In this document: one piece after another, positions 1-8,854 of the stretch
Position numbering within the stretch: position 1 is the first letter of the stretch
Layout of the letters: every line of letters begins with the position of its first letter
NCBI RefSeq assembly: GCF_003628755.1
Contig: NZ_CP029256.1
Coordinates: 2,809,585 to 2,873,584 of the forward strand
DNA length: 64,000 nt
Direction: 5' to 3'
Origin: Christensenella minuta
Lineage (GTDB): Bacteria; Bacillota; Clostridia; Christensenellales; Christensenellaceae
Made by a program: the position numbers and the translations under genes
The notes under the pieces: model-generated
Told to the model about the DNA's origin: nothing
Seen by the model: only the letters and a program-made list of their open reading frames with translations
Database searches by the model: none

Positions 1-1205
1 GTGCGTGCGTCCTGATCTCGCAGTATTGGGGCAAGAAAGATAAAGATACGATCTCGCGGATATTCGGTATCGTCCTGCGGATCGCGGTGCTCGTGGGCGT
101 GGGCGTCACGGCGGTGGCCCTTCTCTTTCCGCACGGGGTCATGGGCCTTTATACCAACGAACAGCCTGTCATCGAATACGGCGTGCAGTACCTGCGTGTC
201 GTTGCCTTTTCCTATATTCCCTTTGCGTTCACAAACGGCTACCTTACCTGTGTACGCAGCGTGGAGCGCGTAAAGATTGCGGTCGTCACCTACAGCATTT
301 CGTTTGTTGTGAACGTATTCTTCAATTATATGTTTATCTTTGGCAAATTTGGCGCGCCGGCCCTCGGCGTCGCGGGCGCGGGCGTGGGAACCATCATTGC
401 CCGCGCGGCGGAACTTGTTATCGTGCTCCTGTACGCGCTCAAAAAGGAGACGCGCGTTACCCTGAAATGGGGCTATATCGTAAAAAACGAAAAATGGATT
501 CTGCACGACTATATGAAATTTTCCATGCCTGTACTGGTCAACGAAATGATGTGGGCGGTCGGTTCGTCGGCGACCACCGCCATCCTCGGGCGCATGAGCG
601 TTTCGGCGGTCGCGGCGGTCAGCATCGTTTCGACCGCATTCCAGATCGTCACGGTATTCATCTACGGCGCGGCTTCCGCAACGTTGGTCATCGTAGGCAA
701 ATATATCGGGGAACGGAAATTCGCGCTGGCGCGCAAAAGCGCAAACTGGCTGGTGGTCGCCAATATCGTCATTGCGGCGGCAACCGCCGCCGTATTCCTG
801 CTTTTAAAAGACACCTTCATGGGCTTTTATACGATTACGCTCGAAACGCGCGAGGCGCTCGACATGACGATGGTCGTGGCAGCGGTGATAATCCTTTTCT
901 ATGCGGTCAACATGGCGTGCATCGTGGGTGTGTTCCGAGGCGGCGGCGATACGGTTTTTGCCATGCTCCTCGATATCATCGCCATGTGGGGCGTCGCCGT
1001 GCCGCTGGGCGCACTCGGCGCATTTGCGTGGGGGCTGTCCATTCCGCTGGTCTATTTCCTCCTGCGCTCTGACGAGGTCGTCAAGGCCTTCGTCTGTCTC
1101 GTACGCATGAAGAGCGGCAAGTGGCTGCGCGTAGTTACGCGCAATGCGGACGGGACAGGAGGCGCCGGGCCCATGCCGCCGGAATCAAGCCAGGTACTGG
1201 AATGA
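1..1205 (+). CDS. MATE-family multidrug/toxin efflux protein (5' truncated)
   Basis: The frame is open from base 3 at the left edge, so the true start and about the first two helices lie outside the window. Roughly 400 residues are visible, with about ten hydrophobic segments; the motif SQYWGKKD near the edge is typical of the first half of MATE transporters. The family consists of Na+- or H+-coupled antiporters in the cytoplasmic membrane that export cationic drugs and metabolites. The last 35 or so residues form a polar tail. The gene ends in its own terminator hairpin, whose 5' arm overlaps the stop codon. The substrate cannot be told. A second, complete MATE gene lies at 29071-30414. Confidence 0.9.
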   Translation, partial: ACVLISQYWGKKDKDTISRIFGIVLRIAVLVGVGVTAVALLFPHGVMGLYTNEQPVIEYGVQYLRVVAFSYIPFAFTNGYLTCVRSVERVKIAVVTYSISFVVNVFFNYMFIFGKFGAPALGVAGAGVGTIIARAAELVIVLLYALKKETRVTLKWGYIVKNEKWILHDYMKFSMPVLVNEMMWAVGSSATTAILGRMSVSAVAAVSIVSTAFQIVTVFIYGAASATLVIVGKYIGERKFALARKSANWLVVANIVIAAATAAVFLLLKDTFMGFYTITLETREALDMTMVVAAVIILFYAVNMACIVGVFRGGGDTVFAMLLDIIAMWGVAVPLGALGAFAWGLSIPLVYFLLRSDEVVKAFVCLVRMKSGKWLRVVTRNADGTGGAGPMPPESSQVLE

Positions 1206-1230
1206 GCCGAACAGGCTCATTTTCTTTTTC
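1201..1230 (+). terminator. Intrinsic terminator of the MATE gene
   Basis: AATGAGCC (1201-1208), loop GAACA and GGCTCATT (1214-1221) are followed by a T-rich run to 1229. The 5' arm overlaps the TGA stop codon. Confidence 0.8.
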
Positions 1231-1241
1231 CGGGGAAACCA

Positions 1242-1250
1242 TGATATAAT
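1242..1250 (+). promoter_or_regulatory. Extended -10 promoter for the amylase operon
   Basis: TGATATAAT is a perfect extended -10 box (TG at 1242, TATAAT at 1245-1250), about 80 bases before the amylase start. No good -35 box is visible; the T-rich terminator tail occupies that place, which is common for extended -10 promoters. Confidence 0.5.
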
Positions 1251-1331
1251 AGGAAAGAAGAAATTGTGTATTTTGCGGACCTTTTGTTTATAACATATGG
1301 AAACCAGGCAGAAACGAGAGGTGGAGGTAAT

Positions 1332-2774
1332 ATGGCGCAAAACGGAACGATGATGCAGTATTTTGAGTGGTATTTGCCCCCGGGAATGCTGTGGAATAAA
1401 ATGAAGGACGAAGCGCAGGTCCTTGCGCAAAGCGGGATCACCGCGCTGTGGATTCCGCCGGCCTATAAGGGCAGTGCAGGTGTAAACGATGTCGGCTACG
1501 GCGTCTACGATATTTACGATCTCGGCGAATTTGGGCAGAAGGGGACGGTGGCGACCAAATACGGCACGAAGGACGAGCTTCTCGCGGCAATCCGGGCCCT
1601 TCACGGGGCGGGGATCGCGGTCTATGCGGATGTGGTGCTCGACCACATGATGGGCGCGGACGGGGTGGAGCTCGTAAACGCCTCGGAGGTCAATCCAGGC
1701 AACCGCAACGAAGAAGAGGGGGGGCCGCAGCAGATCGCGGCATGGACGCATTTTTATTTTCCCGGCCGGAACAAAGTATATTCGGACTTCGAGTGGCACT
1801 GGTACCATTTCACGGGAATCGACTGGGACCAGAAAGCGAAGGAGACGGCAGTCTTTAAATTTGAAGGCAAGGAATGGGACGAGGAAGTGGATGCGGAAAA
1901 CGGTAACTTCGATTACCTGATGGGCGCGGATCTCGACCTTGACCATTTCGATGTAATTACCGAGCTGACCCGGTGGGGCAAATGGTTCATCGAAACGACG
2001 GATATCGACGGCTTTCGCTTCGACGCGGTCAAGCACATGAAATTTTCATTTTATCAGAACTGGCTCGATTCCATGCGGCGCGACGCCAAGGAAGAGCTTT
2101 TTTCCGTAGGCGAATACTGGAACGCGGATATCGGGGCGCTCAAAAACTATATTGATACGACGAAGGGCGCGCTGTCGCTGTTTGACGTGCCCCTGCATTA
2201 CCGCTTTGTGGATGCGGCGAATTCGGGTGGGGCGTTCGATATGCGTACGATTTTTGACGGAACGCTCACGCAGGATAATCCCACGCGTTCCGTTACCTTT
2301 GTAGACAATCACGATACACAGCCGGGGCAGGCGCTCGAATCGTGGGTGCCGGATTGGTTCAAGCCCCTTGCCTACGCCCTCATCTTGCTGCGGCAGGACG
2401 GCTACCCCTGCGTTTTTTACGGAGATTATTACGGCATCGGACAGAGCAATATTGCTCCCAAAAAGCAGGCGCTCGACTGCCTGCTTGCAGCGCGGCGGGA
2501 CCATGCCTACGGAAAACAGAACGATTATTTTGACCATCCGGATATCATCGGGTGGACGCGCGAGGGCGACGAAGAGCACCCGGACGGGCTTGCCGCGGTT
2601 GTCACCAACGGCGGAGGCGGCACAAAGCATATGTATGCAGGGCGGGCGCATGCCGGGGAAACCTGGTACGACTGCACGGGAAACCGCACGGAGGAAGTGA
2701 CCGTCGGGGAAGACGGCAACGGAGATTTTCCGGTCAACGGCGGTTCGGTGTCGGTGTGGGTCAAAAAGGAATGA
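1332..2774 (+). CDS. Cytoplasmic alpha-amylase (glycoside hydrolase family 13)
   Basis: An endo-acting alpha-1,4-glucan hydrolase. The 480-residue protein starts at the ATG at 1332, behind GGAGG; the longer frame from 1266 has no ribosome site. MMQYFEWY near the N-terminus and the overall length match bacterial amylases such as E. coli AmyA and the Bacillus liquefying type (subfamily 5). Catalytic residues are readable: nucleophile Asp231 in GFRFDAVKH, acid/base Glu261 in VGEYW, and Asp328 in FVDNHD. There is no signal peptide, so it should act inside the cell on glycogen or imported maltodextrins. The stop codon overlaps the start of the aldo/keto reductase gene (ATGA), so the two are cotranscribed. 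The exact product spectrum is not predictable. Confidence 0.93.
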   Translation: MAQNGTMMQYFEWYLPPGMLWNKMKDEAQVLAQSGITALWIPPAYKGSAGVNDVGYGVYDIYDLGEFGQKGTVATKYGTKDELLAAIRALHGAGIAVYADVVLDHMMGADGVELVNASEVNPGNRNEEEGGPQQIAAWTHFYFPGRNKVYSDFEWHWYHFTGIDWDQKAKETAVFKFEGKEWDEEVDAENGNFDYLMGADLDLDHFDVITELTRWGKWFIETTDIDGFRFDAVKHMKFSFYQNWLDSMRRDAKEELFSVGEYWNADIGALKNYIDTTKGALSLFDVPLHYRFVDAANSGGAFDMRTIFDGTLTQDNPTRSVTFVDNHDTQPGQALESWVPDWFKPLAYALILLRQDGYPCVFYGDYYGIGQSNIAPKKQALDCLLAARRDHAYGKQNDYFDHPDIIGWTREGDEEHPDGLAAVVTNGGGGTKHMYAGRAHAGETWYDCTGNRTEEVTVGEDGNGDFPVNGGSVSVWVKKE

Positions 2775-3649
2775 GCAGGGAAGAAAACCAAATGAACGGA
2801 AGAACGGTGCGCCTCAAAGACGGCGGTGAAATGCCCGCTCTCGGGCAGGGTACGTGGCGCATGGGCGGACATAAGGGCAGGGAGGAACAGGAGATCGGGA
2901 GCATCCGCCTCGGGATATCCCTTGGCATGACGCTTCTTGATACGGCGGAAATGTATGGCGAGGGCGCTGCTGAACGTATGCTCGGCAAAGCCATCGCACC
3001 GTTTGAGCGGGACGAATTGTTCCTTGTTTCCAAGGTTTATCCGTGGAATGCGGGGCGGGCAAATATATTTGAAAGCTGCGAAAACAGCCTGCGGCGGCTG
3101 GGGACGGATTATCTCGACCTCTATTTGCTGCACTGGCCGGGCAGCGTGCCGCTGGCGGAAACGGTGGACTGTATGGAGCGGCTCGCGGCGGAGGGCAAAA
3201 TATTGCGCTGGGGCGTTTCCAATTTTGATACGGACGATATGGAGCGGCTGTGGGCTGTGCCGGGCGGCGACAAATGCGCGGTCGATCAGGTGCTCTACCA
3301 TCTCGGTTCGCGCGGTGTGGAATACGGCCTGCTTCCGTGGCTGCGGCAGCATGAAACGGCAATGATGGCCTACTGCCCGGTTGCGCAGGGCGGCGCATTG
3401 CGGCGCCAGCTCCTCGGGAACAAGGTCCTCCGTGAGGCGGCGGACGCCCACGGGATCACAGTGATCCAGCTTTTGCTTGCCTTTATACTCCGGCAGAAAG
3501 GCGTAGCGGCAATTCCCAAAGCGGGAACGCCGCGGCACACGCGCGAAAACGCGGAAGCGGCGGAGATCCGGCTCTCGGATGCGGAATGGGAACGGATCGG
3601 GGCGGAATTTCCCGCCCCAACGCATAAAATGCCCCTCGACATCCAATAG
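2771..3649 (+). CDS. Aldo/keto reductase
   Basis: An NAD(P)H-dependent oxidoreductase of the aldo/keto reductase superfamily, 292 residues, single TIM-barrel domain. The catalytic tetrad is present: Asp57 and Tyr62 in LLDTAEMYGEG, Lys88 in SKVYP and His121 in LLHWPG. The start overlaps the amylase stop (ATGA); AAAAAGGA lies just upstream. A second in-frame ATG at 2792 is also possible. Its place behind the amylase suggests reduction of a sugar-derived aldehyde or a detoxifying role, but that is inference only. The reading ends in a strong hairpin terminator. Confidence 0.9.
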   Translation: MSREENQMNGRTVRLKDGGEMPALGQGTWRMGGHKGREEQEIGSIRLGISLGMTLLDTAEMYGEGAAERMLGKAIAPFERDELFLVSKVYPWNAGRANIFESCENSLRRLGTDYLDLYLLHWPGSVPLAETVDCMERLAAEGKILRWGVSNFDTDDMERLWAVPGGDKCAVDQVLYHLGSRGVEYGLLPWLRQHETAMMAYCPVAQGGALRRQLLGNKVLREAADAHGITVIQLLLAFILRQKGVAAIPKAGTPRHTRENAEAAEIRLSDAEWERIGAEFPAPTHKMPLDIQ

Positions 3650-3661
3650 CGGGTAAACAGG

Positions 3662-3690
3662 AAAAACCGTTCCGAAAGGAACGGTTTTTA
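3662..3690 (+). terminator. Terminator after the amylase/AKR operon
   Basis: Stem CCGTTCC / GGAACGG with GAAA tetraloop, flanked by five A and five T, so it could work in both directions. Confidence 0.85.
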
Positions 3691-3716
3691 GATATGGGGC
3701 GTCTCATATAATATCA

Positions 3717-3810
3717 TACCAGAAAGAAATAGCCTATATTTTGTTTCGTTTCTGGTAAGCTTATATCACTGCTGGACATAAAGGCGGCTGCCCTGGGGCA
3801 GCCGCCTTTT
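3717..3810. terminator. Two further hairpins between convergent genes
   Basis: Positions 3717-3757 form a long AT-rich stem (TACCAGAAA / TTTCTGGTA, plus four more pairs past a bulge). Positions 3781-3808 form a GC-rich stem (AAGGCGGCTGCC / GGCAGCCGCCTT) followed by TT on the + strand. The second probably ends the minus-strand zinc-ribbon gene that stops at 3813; the first has no clear role. Confidence 0.5.
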
Positions 3811-3812
3811 GC

Positions 3813-3989
3813 TTACTCATAGTCTCTTTTAAAATTGCCGCGCTGCTGCTTTCTCGCCTTCCTGCAAGCCGGGCACCTGACCGGGTCGTTGTCAAAGCCT
3901 TTTTCTCTGAAAAATTCCTGCTCACCCTCCGTAAATACGAATTCGTTTCCGCAATCCTTGCAGATCAGGGTCTTGTCAGCCATGTTCAT
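3813..3989 (-). CDS. Small zinc-ribbon protein
   Basis: A 58-residue protein on the minus strand, beginning MNMADKTLICKDCGNEF. Four cysteines in two pairs, CKDC and CPAC, about 33 residues apart, form a zinc ribbon; the C-terminal third is basic (RKARKQQR). It matches the small zinc-ribbon domain proteins common in Firmicutes (Pfam PF13451 type). AGGAGG (3994-3999) lies 4 bases before the ATG at 3989 and 10 before the in-frame ATG at 3983, so either may be the start. It stands alone, convergent with the aldo/keto reductase gene. The function is unknown; nucleic-acid or protein binding is the usual guess for such ribbons. Confidence 0.8.
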   Translation of the reverse strand: MNMADKTLICKDCGNEFVFTEGEQEFFREKGFDNDPVRCPACRKARKQQRGNFKRDYE

Positions 3990-4277
3990 GCATCCTCCTG
4001 AAAAATAATTTGGGAAAAGAGACCTTGGTTAAAATCTCCCCCAAATCGAATTTTCTGAAGGATTTTTTTAATTTGCGGTTCTTTTTCTGGCTTCATTTTA
4101 ACATGGCGTTTTTGGCTTTACAACGTTTTTTTCGCAGGGGAAAAACAAAATTTACAGAAAAATAATTTTCTGCCGCCAGGTTTTGTGATATAATCAATAC
4201 AATATATCATGGGAAAGGTGTTCGGTTTTTCATGGCGTGCACAGCCGCCCGCAAAAACCTTTCCATGGTGGAAAGAA

Positions 4278-4718
4278 ATGGATATGACGAAAACAACGCA
4301 AAATATTATGGTCAACATACGCGGAAGCCAAGCGGACGAGTATGACGACAGCACGATGGAGCTCTATACCGAGGGAATGCTCACGCACGACGGCGGAAAA
4401 TATATCATCGAATACGACGAAAGCGAAATCTCGGGTATGGAAAATACGCGGACATCCCTTACGGTGGAGGGAGACCGCGTACAGCTCAGAAGGACGGGCG
4501 CGGTGGAAACGGAATTCGTGTTTTTAAAGAGCCGTGTGTTCGAGGCCGCCTACGAAACGCCGTTTGGCATGATGCAGATGTCGGTGCTGCCCACGCAGAT
4601 TTTAAGCGAGCTTTCCGAGGAAAAGGGAAAGATCAACCTCGAATATGTTATCCGTATTGGCGACCAGCAGGCCGTGAACAAGCTGAATATCGATTATAAA
4701 AAGTTACCGAAAGCGTAA
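4278..4718 (+). CDS. DUF1934 (YwiB-like) beta-barrel protein
   Basis: A 146-residue soluble protein of the DUF1934 family, related to Bacillus YwiB, predicted to fold as a lipocalin-like beta-barrel. The start at 4278 (MDMTKTTQNIMV) follows GGAAAG; an in-frame ATG at 4284 is an alternative. The frame extends upstream to 4209 without a ribosome site. Conserved features include the ELYTEG stretch and the alternating beta-strand pattern up to the end. No enzymatic residues are known for the family. The metallo-beta-lactamase-fold gene follows after 47 bases, so the two may share a transcript. Confidence 0.8.
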   Translation: MDMTKTTQNIMVNIRGSQADEYDDSTMELYTEGMLTHDGGKYIIEYDESEISGMENTRTSLTVEGDRVQLRRTGAVETEFVFLKSRVFEAAYETPFGMMQMSVLPTQILSELSEEKGKINLEYVIRIGDQQAVNKLNIDYKKLPKA

Positions 4719-4765
4719 GCTTTGTAATATGTTTTAAATGCTTCCCGGAGGAGGATTGATGAATT

Positions 4766-5434
4766 ATGTTGATTGAATGGATTGGACATTCGTGTTTTTA
4801 TATGACAACGGAGGCGGGCAAAACGATACTGATAGATCCCTACGATAATACGATAGGGCTTCGTGTGCCCGAAGCGCGCGCGGATATCGTGCTCGTAACG
4901 CACGACCACTTTGACCATAAAAACCAGGCGTATCTTGACGGTATGCGCGACGGCGACGTGCTGATCGCGGAAGCGGGCGAGTTCGAGGCAGGCGGGATCA
5001 GGGTCACGGGGATTCCCGTTTGGCATGATGACCGGCAGGGCAGTGAGCGCGGGCAGGTCATTACCTACCTGATCGAGGCGGATGGAATGCGCCTTCTCCA
5101 CATGGGCGACGTGGGCGAGATGCCTGCGCCCTCGTATTTTGAGAAAATCGGGAAGATCGATATCCTGATGATCCCGGTGGGCGGCTACTATACCGTAGAC
5201 GCAAAGGGCGCGCTGAATATTATGGATACGATCCATCCGAATATTACGATTCCGATGCATTATCTTGTAAACGGCCTTACGCTGACCGAGCTTGCAAGCC
5301 CGCATGATTTCCTTGCGCGTGCTGCGAGCCGCGAATACGATGTTTCGCGTCTCGGCGGCGGAGTGTTCGAGATCACAAAAGACAACCTGAAGAAGCGGAA
5401 CAGGATCGTCGTGATGGAATGTTCGCATTGCTGA
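4766..5434 (+). CDS. Metallo-beta-lactamase-fold hydrolase (UPF0173-like)
   Basis: A 222-residue metal-dependent hydrolase of the metallo-beta-lactamase superfamily, close to the UPF0173 proteins. The zinc motif THDHFDH (His46, His48, Asp50, His51) is intact, and further ligands are offered by HMGD near residue 111 and the His of PMHYL. The ATG at 4766 follows GGAGGAGG at 4747-4754; a competing ATG at 4759 runs into a stop after five codons. There is no signal peptide, so it is cytoplasmic. The substrate is unknown; the shape of the active site in this family suggests a phosphoester or lactone. A terminator hairpin follows at about 5522. Confidence 0.87.
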   Translation: MLIEWIGHSCFYMTTEAGKTILIDPYDNTIGLRVPEARADIVLVTHDHFDHKNQAYLDGMRDGDVLIAEAGEFEAGGIRVTGIPVWHDDRQGSERGQVITYLIEADGMRLLHMGDVGEMPAPSYFEKIGKIDILMIPVGGYYTVDAKGALNIMDTIHPNITIPMHYLVNGLTLTELASPHDFLARAASREYDVSRLGGGVFEITKDNLKKRNRIVVMECSHC

Positions 5435-5521
5435 CGGCGGTGCAATGCGCGCTTCTTAAACGGATTGTGCGCGGCAGCATAAGGCCGCGGCAGGTACCTA
5501 TATAATATGAAGCATTGAAAA

Positions 5522-5550
5522 CGGGAACGCATTTTATGCGTTCCGTTTCT
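5522..5550 (+). terminator. Terminator after the metallo-hydrolase gene
   Basis: CGGGAACGCA / TGCGTTCCG stem with a TTTTA loop, followed by TTTCTT. Confidence 0.75.
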
Positions 5551-5639
5551 TGTGAATTTGTAAAATTTGGCGTAGTTTCTTTTGGATTCTTTTGCTTTCT
5601 CAAAGAAAAAAGAATTGAGTATCGTTTCGGGAGGCTTAT

Positions 5640-7130
5640 GTGTTTATGAAGACCGGGTTTGACAATGAACTGTATATTGAGAAGCAGACGGAAAAAATAC
5701 GCGAGCGGATCGCGCTTTTTAAGGGGAAGCTGTACCTTGAATTCGGAGGGAAGCTGTTCGACGATTACCACGCCTCGCGGGTACTGCCCGGGTTTGACGT
5801 AAACGGAAAAGCAAAGCTCCTGCAAAGCCTTAAGGACCAGGCAGAAATCATCTTCTGCATCAACGCGGGAGACATCGAGAAAAACAAGGTACGGGCAGAC
5901 CTTGGCATCACCTACGATCTCGATGTGCTGCGCCTGATCGACAACCTGCGCGGGATGGGCCTCTATATCGGCAGCGTAGTCATCACCCAGTATACCGAGC
6001 AGCAGGCGGCCGATATGTTTCGCCAGAAGCTCGAACGCAGGGGCGTTAAAACCTATATTCACAAGCATACGAAAGGCTACCCAAATGAAATCGAACTGAT
6101 CGTGAGCGACGAGGGCTACGGCATGAATCCCTACATCGAAACGGCACGCCCGTTGGTGGTGGTAACGGCTCCCGGCCCGGGCAGCGGTAAACTTGCGACC
6201 TGCCTTTCCCAGCTCTATCATGAAAATAAGCGGGGCGTGAAGGCGGGTTACGCGAAATTCGAGACCTTCCCCATCTGGAACCTTCCCCTCAAGCATCCGG
6301 TCAATATGGCGTATGAAGCGGCGACATCCGATCTCAACGATGTGAATATGATCGATCCGTTCCACTTGGAAGCATACGGGAAAACAGCGGTTAACTATAA
6401 CCGTGACATCGAGGCGTTCCCTATTGTCAAGACGATCCTCGCCAAAATCACGGGAAACAGAGACTATTACCAGTCGCCCACGGATATGGGAGTCAACATG
6501 GCGGGATACGCCATCACGGACGACGAAGTGTGCCGGCAGGCGGCATGCCAGGAGGTTATCCGTCGCTATTATAACGCGCAGTGCGATTTCAAGAAAGGAC
6601 TCGTGCAGCAGGAAGCCCTGCAAAAGAACCTGATGGTCATGAAACAGCTTGAGCTTGAGCCGGCGGACCGCGTGGTGGTCGGCCCGGCAATCGCGAAGTC
6701 CGAGAAGGAGGGCGTCCCCGCCGCCGCGATCGAGATGCCGGACGGCACAATCATCACAGGAAAGACGACAGAGCTGATGAACAACGTTTCAAGTATGCTG
6801 CTTAATGCCATCAAACATCTTGGCAATATTGCCGACGAGATACGGCTCATTTCCCCGATGGTGCTGGAGCCGATCCTGAAGCTTAAGGAGGGTGCGCTCA
6901 AAGAAATCGATCCAATCCTCAACATCGAGGACGTCCTCATCGCTCTTTCCATCAGCGCGGCGATGAACCCGATGGCCGAGGTCGCGATGGATAAGCTGAA
7001 AGACCTTGCGGGTTGCGAGGTGCATTCCACCTGCATGCTGACGCAGACGGACGAATCGGCGCTGAAAAAGCTCAATGTGAACCTCACCTGCGAGCCGGCA
7101 TATCCATCCAAGGACCTGTATTACGTGTAA
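5640..7130 (+). CDS. DUF1846 (UPF0371) family protein
   Basis: A 496-residue soluble protein of the DUF1846 family, found widely in Firmicutes and Actinobacteria. The opening, TGFDNELYIEKQTEKIRERI, and the glycine-rich VTAPGPGSGKLATCLSQL (near residue 180) are the family signature and look like a nucleotide-binding P-loop. The start is probably the GTG at 5640, 5 bases after GGGAGG (5629-5634); the ATG at 5646 is the alternative. The length equals the family norm. A role in nucleotide metabolism has been suggested for the family, but no reaction is established. It stands alone between terminators. Confidence 0.88.
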   Translation: MFMKTGFDNELYIEKQTEKIRERIALFKGKLYLEFGGKLFDDYHASRVLPGFDVNGKAKLLQSLKDQAEIIFCINAGDIEKNKVRADLGITYDLDVLRLIDNLRGMGLYIGSVVITQYTEQQAADMFRQKLERRGVKTYIHKHTKGYPNEIELIVSDEGYGMNPYIETARPLVVVTAPGPGSGKLATCLSQLYHENKRGVKAGYAKFETFPIWNLPLKHPVNMAYEAATSDLNDVNMIDPFHLEAYGKTAVNYNRDIEAFPIVKTILAKITGNRDYYQSPTDMGVNMAGYAITDDEVCRQAACQEVIRRYYNAQCDFKKGLVQQEALQKNLMVMKQLELEPADRVVVGPAIAKSEKEGVPAAAIEMPDGTIITGKTTELMNNVSSMLLNAIKHLGNIADEIRLISPMVLEPILKLKEGALKEIDPILNIEDVLIALSISAAMNPMAEVAMDKLKDLAGCEVHSTCMLTQTDESALKKLNVNLTCEPAYPSKDLYYV

Positions 7131-7148
7131 GCGGGATTGATATGGGTT

Positions 7149-7183
7149 AAAACGGGAATGCGCAAAAGGCATTCCCGTTTTTG
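7149..7183 (+). terminator. Terminator after the DUF1846 gene
   Basis: AACGGGAATGC / GCATTCCCGTT stem with T5 on the + strand; the upstream A-rich side could also serve the convergent lgt gene. Confidence 0.85.
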
Positions 7184-7263
7184 ACTGTGTTTTTAACCGG
7201 TTCAGAAAACGCGAAGCGGCCGAAGCGGAAAACCGGCCGCAATGCGGCGGCCATAATTTGAAA

Positions 7264-8040
7264 TTAAGACGAAGCCTTTTTCCTTCCGGCGCATGGATAC
7301 CAAAACCAGAAAAAAACGCCGAGAGCGATGAGCGCGAGACTGATCCACTGGGAAACGGAAAAAATGCCATAGATACCGCGGATTGCGTCGTAGCGGAAGA
7401 ATTCGAGCACGAAACGGATGATTCCGTAGCCGGTCAAATAGAATGCGAGAACCTTGCCCGGCGGCCGTTTTTCTCGTCCATAGCGAAGCATAAGAAAAAA
7501 CAAGGCCAGCAGGCATGCCGCTTCGATCAGCTGAACGGGCAAGAGCCTTACGCCGTGCGGCGCAAAGGGAGAAGCGTCGAAATAGACGCCGAAGCCGCAG
7601 GGAAGCCCATAGCAGCACCCGGCGGAAAAGCAGCCGATGCGCCCTATGGCGTGCATCAGCGGGATAGAGGGCAGTATGGTGTCGATCATAGCCCATACCG
7701 GCGTACCAACAAGCTTTGCGGTCATGAGTACAAACAGGACCGCGCCGGTAAAACCACCGTAATAGACAAGGCCCGCATCCCTGAAATATTCGAGAACCGT
7801 ATAGCCCGTTTCTCGCGCCAGCTCCAAAAACTGTGGGAAGCCCTGGATCATATAGAACAGTTTGCCGCCGAGAAGCGCGCCGGCTGCCGCAATAAATAAG
7901 CAGGCGACAAGATCGTCTGCACGGATTTCGTTTATCTTACGCCGCAGAACGGCACAAACAAGTCCGGCTGCAAAGCCGATGATAATCATGATTGAATAGG
8001 TAGATACGGAAATACCAAAAATTTGTGTTACAGGGCACAT
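7264..8040 (-). CDS. lgt: Prolipoprotein diacylglyceryl transferase (Lgt family)
   Basis: A membrane enzyme that moves diacylglycerol from phosphatidylglycerol onto the lipobox cysteine of prelipoproteins. The protein has 258 residues with about seven helices. The start is the ATG at 8040, 7 bases after AAAGGA; the frame runs on upstream through a TTG at 8058. The signature GRIGCFSAGCCYG matches the variant seen in many Firmicutes Lgt proteins rather than the proteobacterial GRxGNFxN form, and the usual HGG of the active region reads YYGG. The three or more lipoproteins encoded in the window would need such an enzyme. It could be a second, divergent Lgt paralogue. Confidence 0.85.
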   Translation of the reverse strand: MCPVTQIFGISVSTYSIMIIIGFAAGLVCAVLRRKINEIRADDLVACLFIAAAGALLGGKLFYMIQGFPQFLELARETGYTVLEYFRDAGLVYYGGFTGAVLFVLMTAKLVGTPVWAMIDTILPSIPLMHAIGRIGCFSAGCCYGLPCGFGVYFDASPFAPHGVRLLPVQLIEAACLLALFFLMLRYGREKRPPGKVLAFYLTGYGIIRFVLEFFRYDAIRGIYGIFSVSQWISLALIALGVFFWFWYPCAGRKKASS

Positions 8041-8063
8041 GGAAAAATCCTTTCCCAAAGAGA

Positions 8064-8097
8064 AAAACAGGCAAACCTTTCGGTTCGCCTGTTTTTA
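8064..8097 (-). terminator. Terminator of the DUF4190 gene
   Basis: AAAACAGGC and GCCTGTTTTT pair around a CC-TTTC-GG core; on the minus strand it ends in five T. Confidence 0.8.
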
Positions 8098-8109
8098 AAC
8101 CCAGCCAGA

Positions 8110-8388
8110 TTAACCAAGCATACTTGCAGCGGTCATACCTGCAGCGAGAAGTGCGCCCGCGCAGGCAATCGCAACGATAATCAGGATAACCGAGAGAATC
8201 AGGCCGATCAGGGAAAGAATCCAACCAGCGGTTGCCATCCCGGAAGGAGCCTGCTTTTTCGCCTTGGAACCGAGTACGAGACCAATAATACCGCACACGA
8301 GACCAACCGGCCAGAAGACAAAGGCGAAAATAATCGCTACGATACCAAGCACGAGCGATACAACTGCAAAAGTACTTTTGTTTTCCAT
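8110..8388 (-). CDS. Small DUF4190-type membrane protein
   Basis: A 92-residue protein with two hydrophobic hairpins (residues 7-40 and 52-88) separated by the basic turn SKAKKQAP. This layout, with the glycine-rich VCGIIGLVLGS segment, is typical of DUF4190 membrane proteins. GGAGG stands 10 bases upstream of the ATG. No enzymatic motif is present and the family's function is unknown. It is transcribed toward lgt but separated from it by a terminator. A similar 88-residue protein is encoded at 33295-33561. Confidence 0.75.
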   Translation of the reverse strand: MENKSTFAVVSLVLGIVAIIFAFVFWPVGLVCGIIGLVLGSKAKKQAPSGMATAGWILSLIGLILSVILIIVAIACAGALLAAGMTAASMLG

Positions 8389-8854
8389 AATTATGATACC
8401 TCCGATAAATAATATATGATATTTGGAATTATACAGCCGGACATGAAACCTTACCTAAAAAGCAGGGTTTTACGCCGTTTTCCATAGTTTTATTATATAA
8501 TGAAACTGTGCCGCAAGTCAAATTCGGAAGGTAAAAAAACAGTAAAATCGTGACAATTTGGTGCAGGCTGTCTTTTTTGGGAAAAAAATAGTTTTTTCGT
8601 GTAATAAACGTAATATTTTTGTATAAAATATAAATAAATTTCATTGACAAGAGCGCCGTTTTTGCGCATAATAAAAGGGACAGAAGTGGAAATTTATAAA
8701 AATGGAGTTCACAACCGTTTTTTCCTGTATATTTTAGTGTATATATAATTTTATCACTTCCATGCACGTTAAAGGGTTTTGATTGACGCTGTTTCATTAC
8801 TGTTGTATTTAAATTTTAATAATTTTAACATACCAAAAAGGAGTAATCATTGTC
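8389..8854. other. AT-rich intergenic region and long rho leader
   Basis: No convincing gene is seen in these 466 bases; a minus-strand frame of 122 codons lacks a ribosome site and coding character. The part after 8680 would be the untranslated leader of rho, about 175 bases. It is very AT-rich compared with the genes on both sides. Confidence 0.6.
8644..8672 (+). promoter_or_regulatory. Sigma-A promoter for rho
   Basis: TTGACA at 8644-8649, a 17-base spacer and CATAAT at 8667-8672. This is a near-consensus housekeeping promoter. Confidence 0.7.

Noticed and set aside
467-1072. Long second-frame ORFs inside the MATE gene and similar long frames elsewhere in the first 33 kb
   Set aside because: GC-rich coding sequence gives long open shadow frames; they are Arg/His-rich, lack ribosome sites and sit inside clear genes.
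3717-3757. Small mobile repeat between convergent genes
   Set aside because: Only one copy in the window and no flanking duplication; treated as an intergenic hairpin.
8429-8797. 122-codon minus-strand frame upstream of rho
   Set aside because: AT-rich, Phe/Leu/Lys-rich by composition, no ribosome site, and it overlaps the rho promoter.
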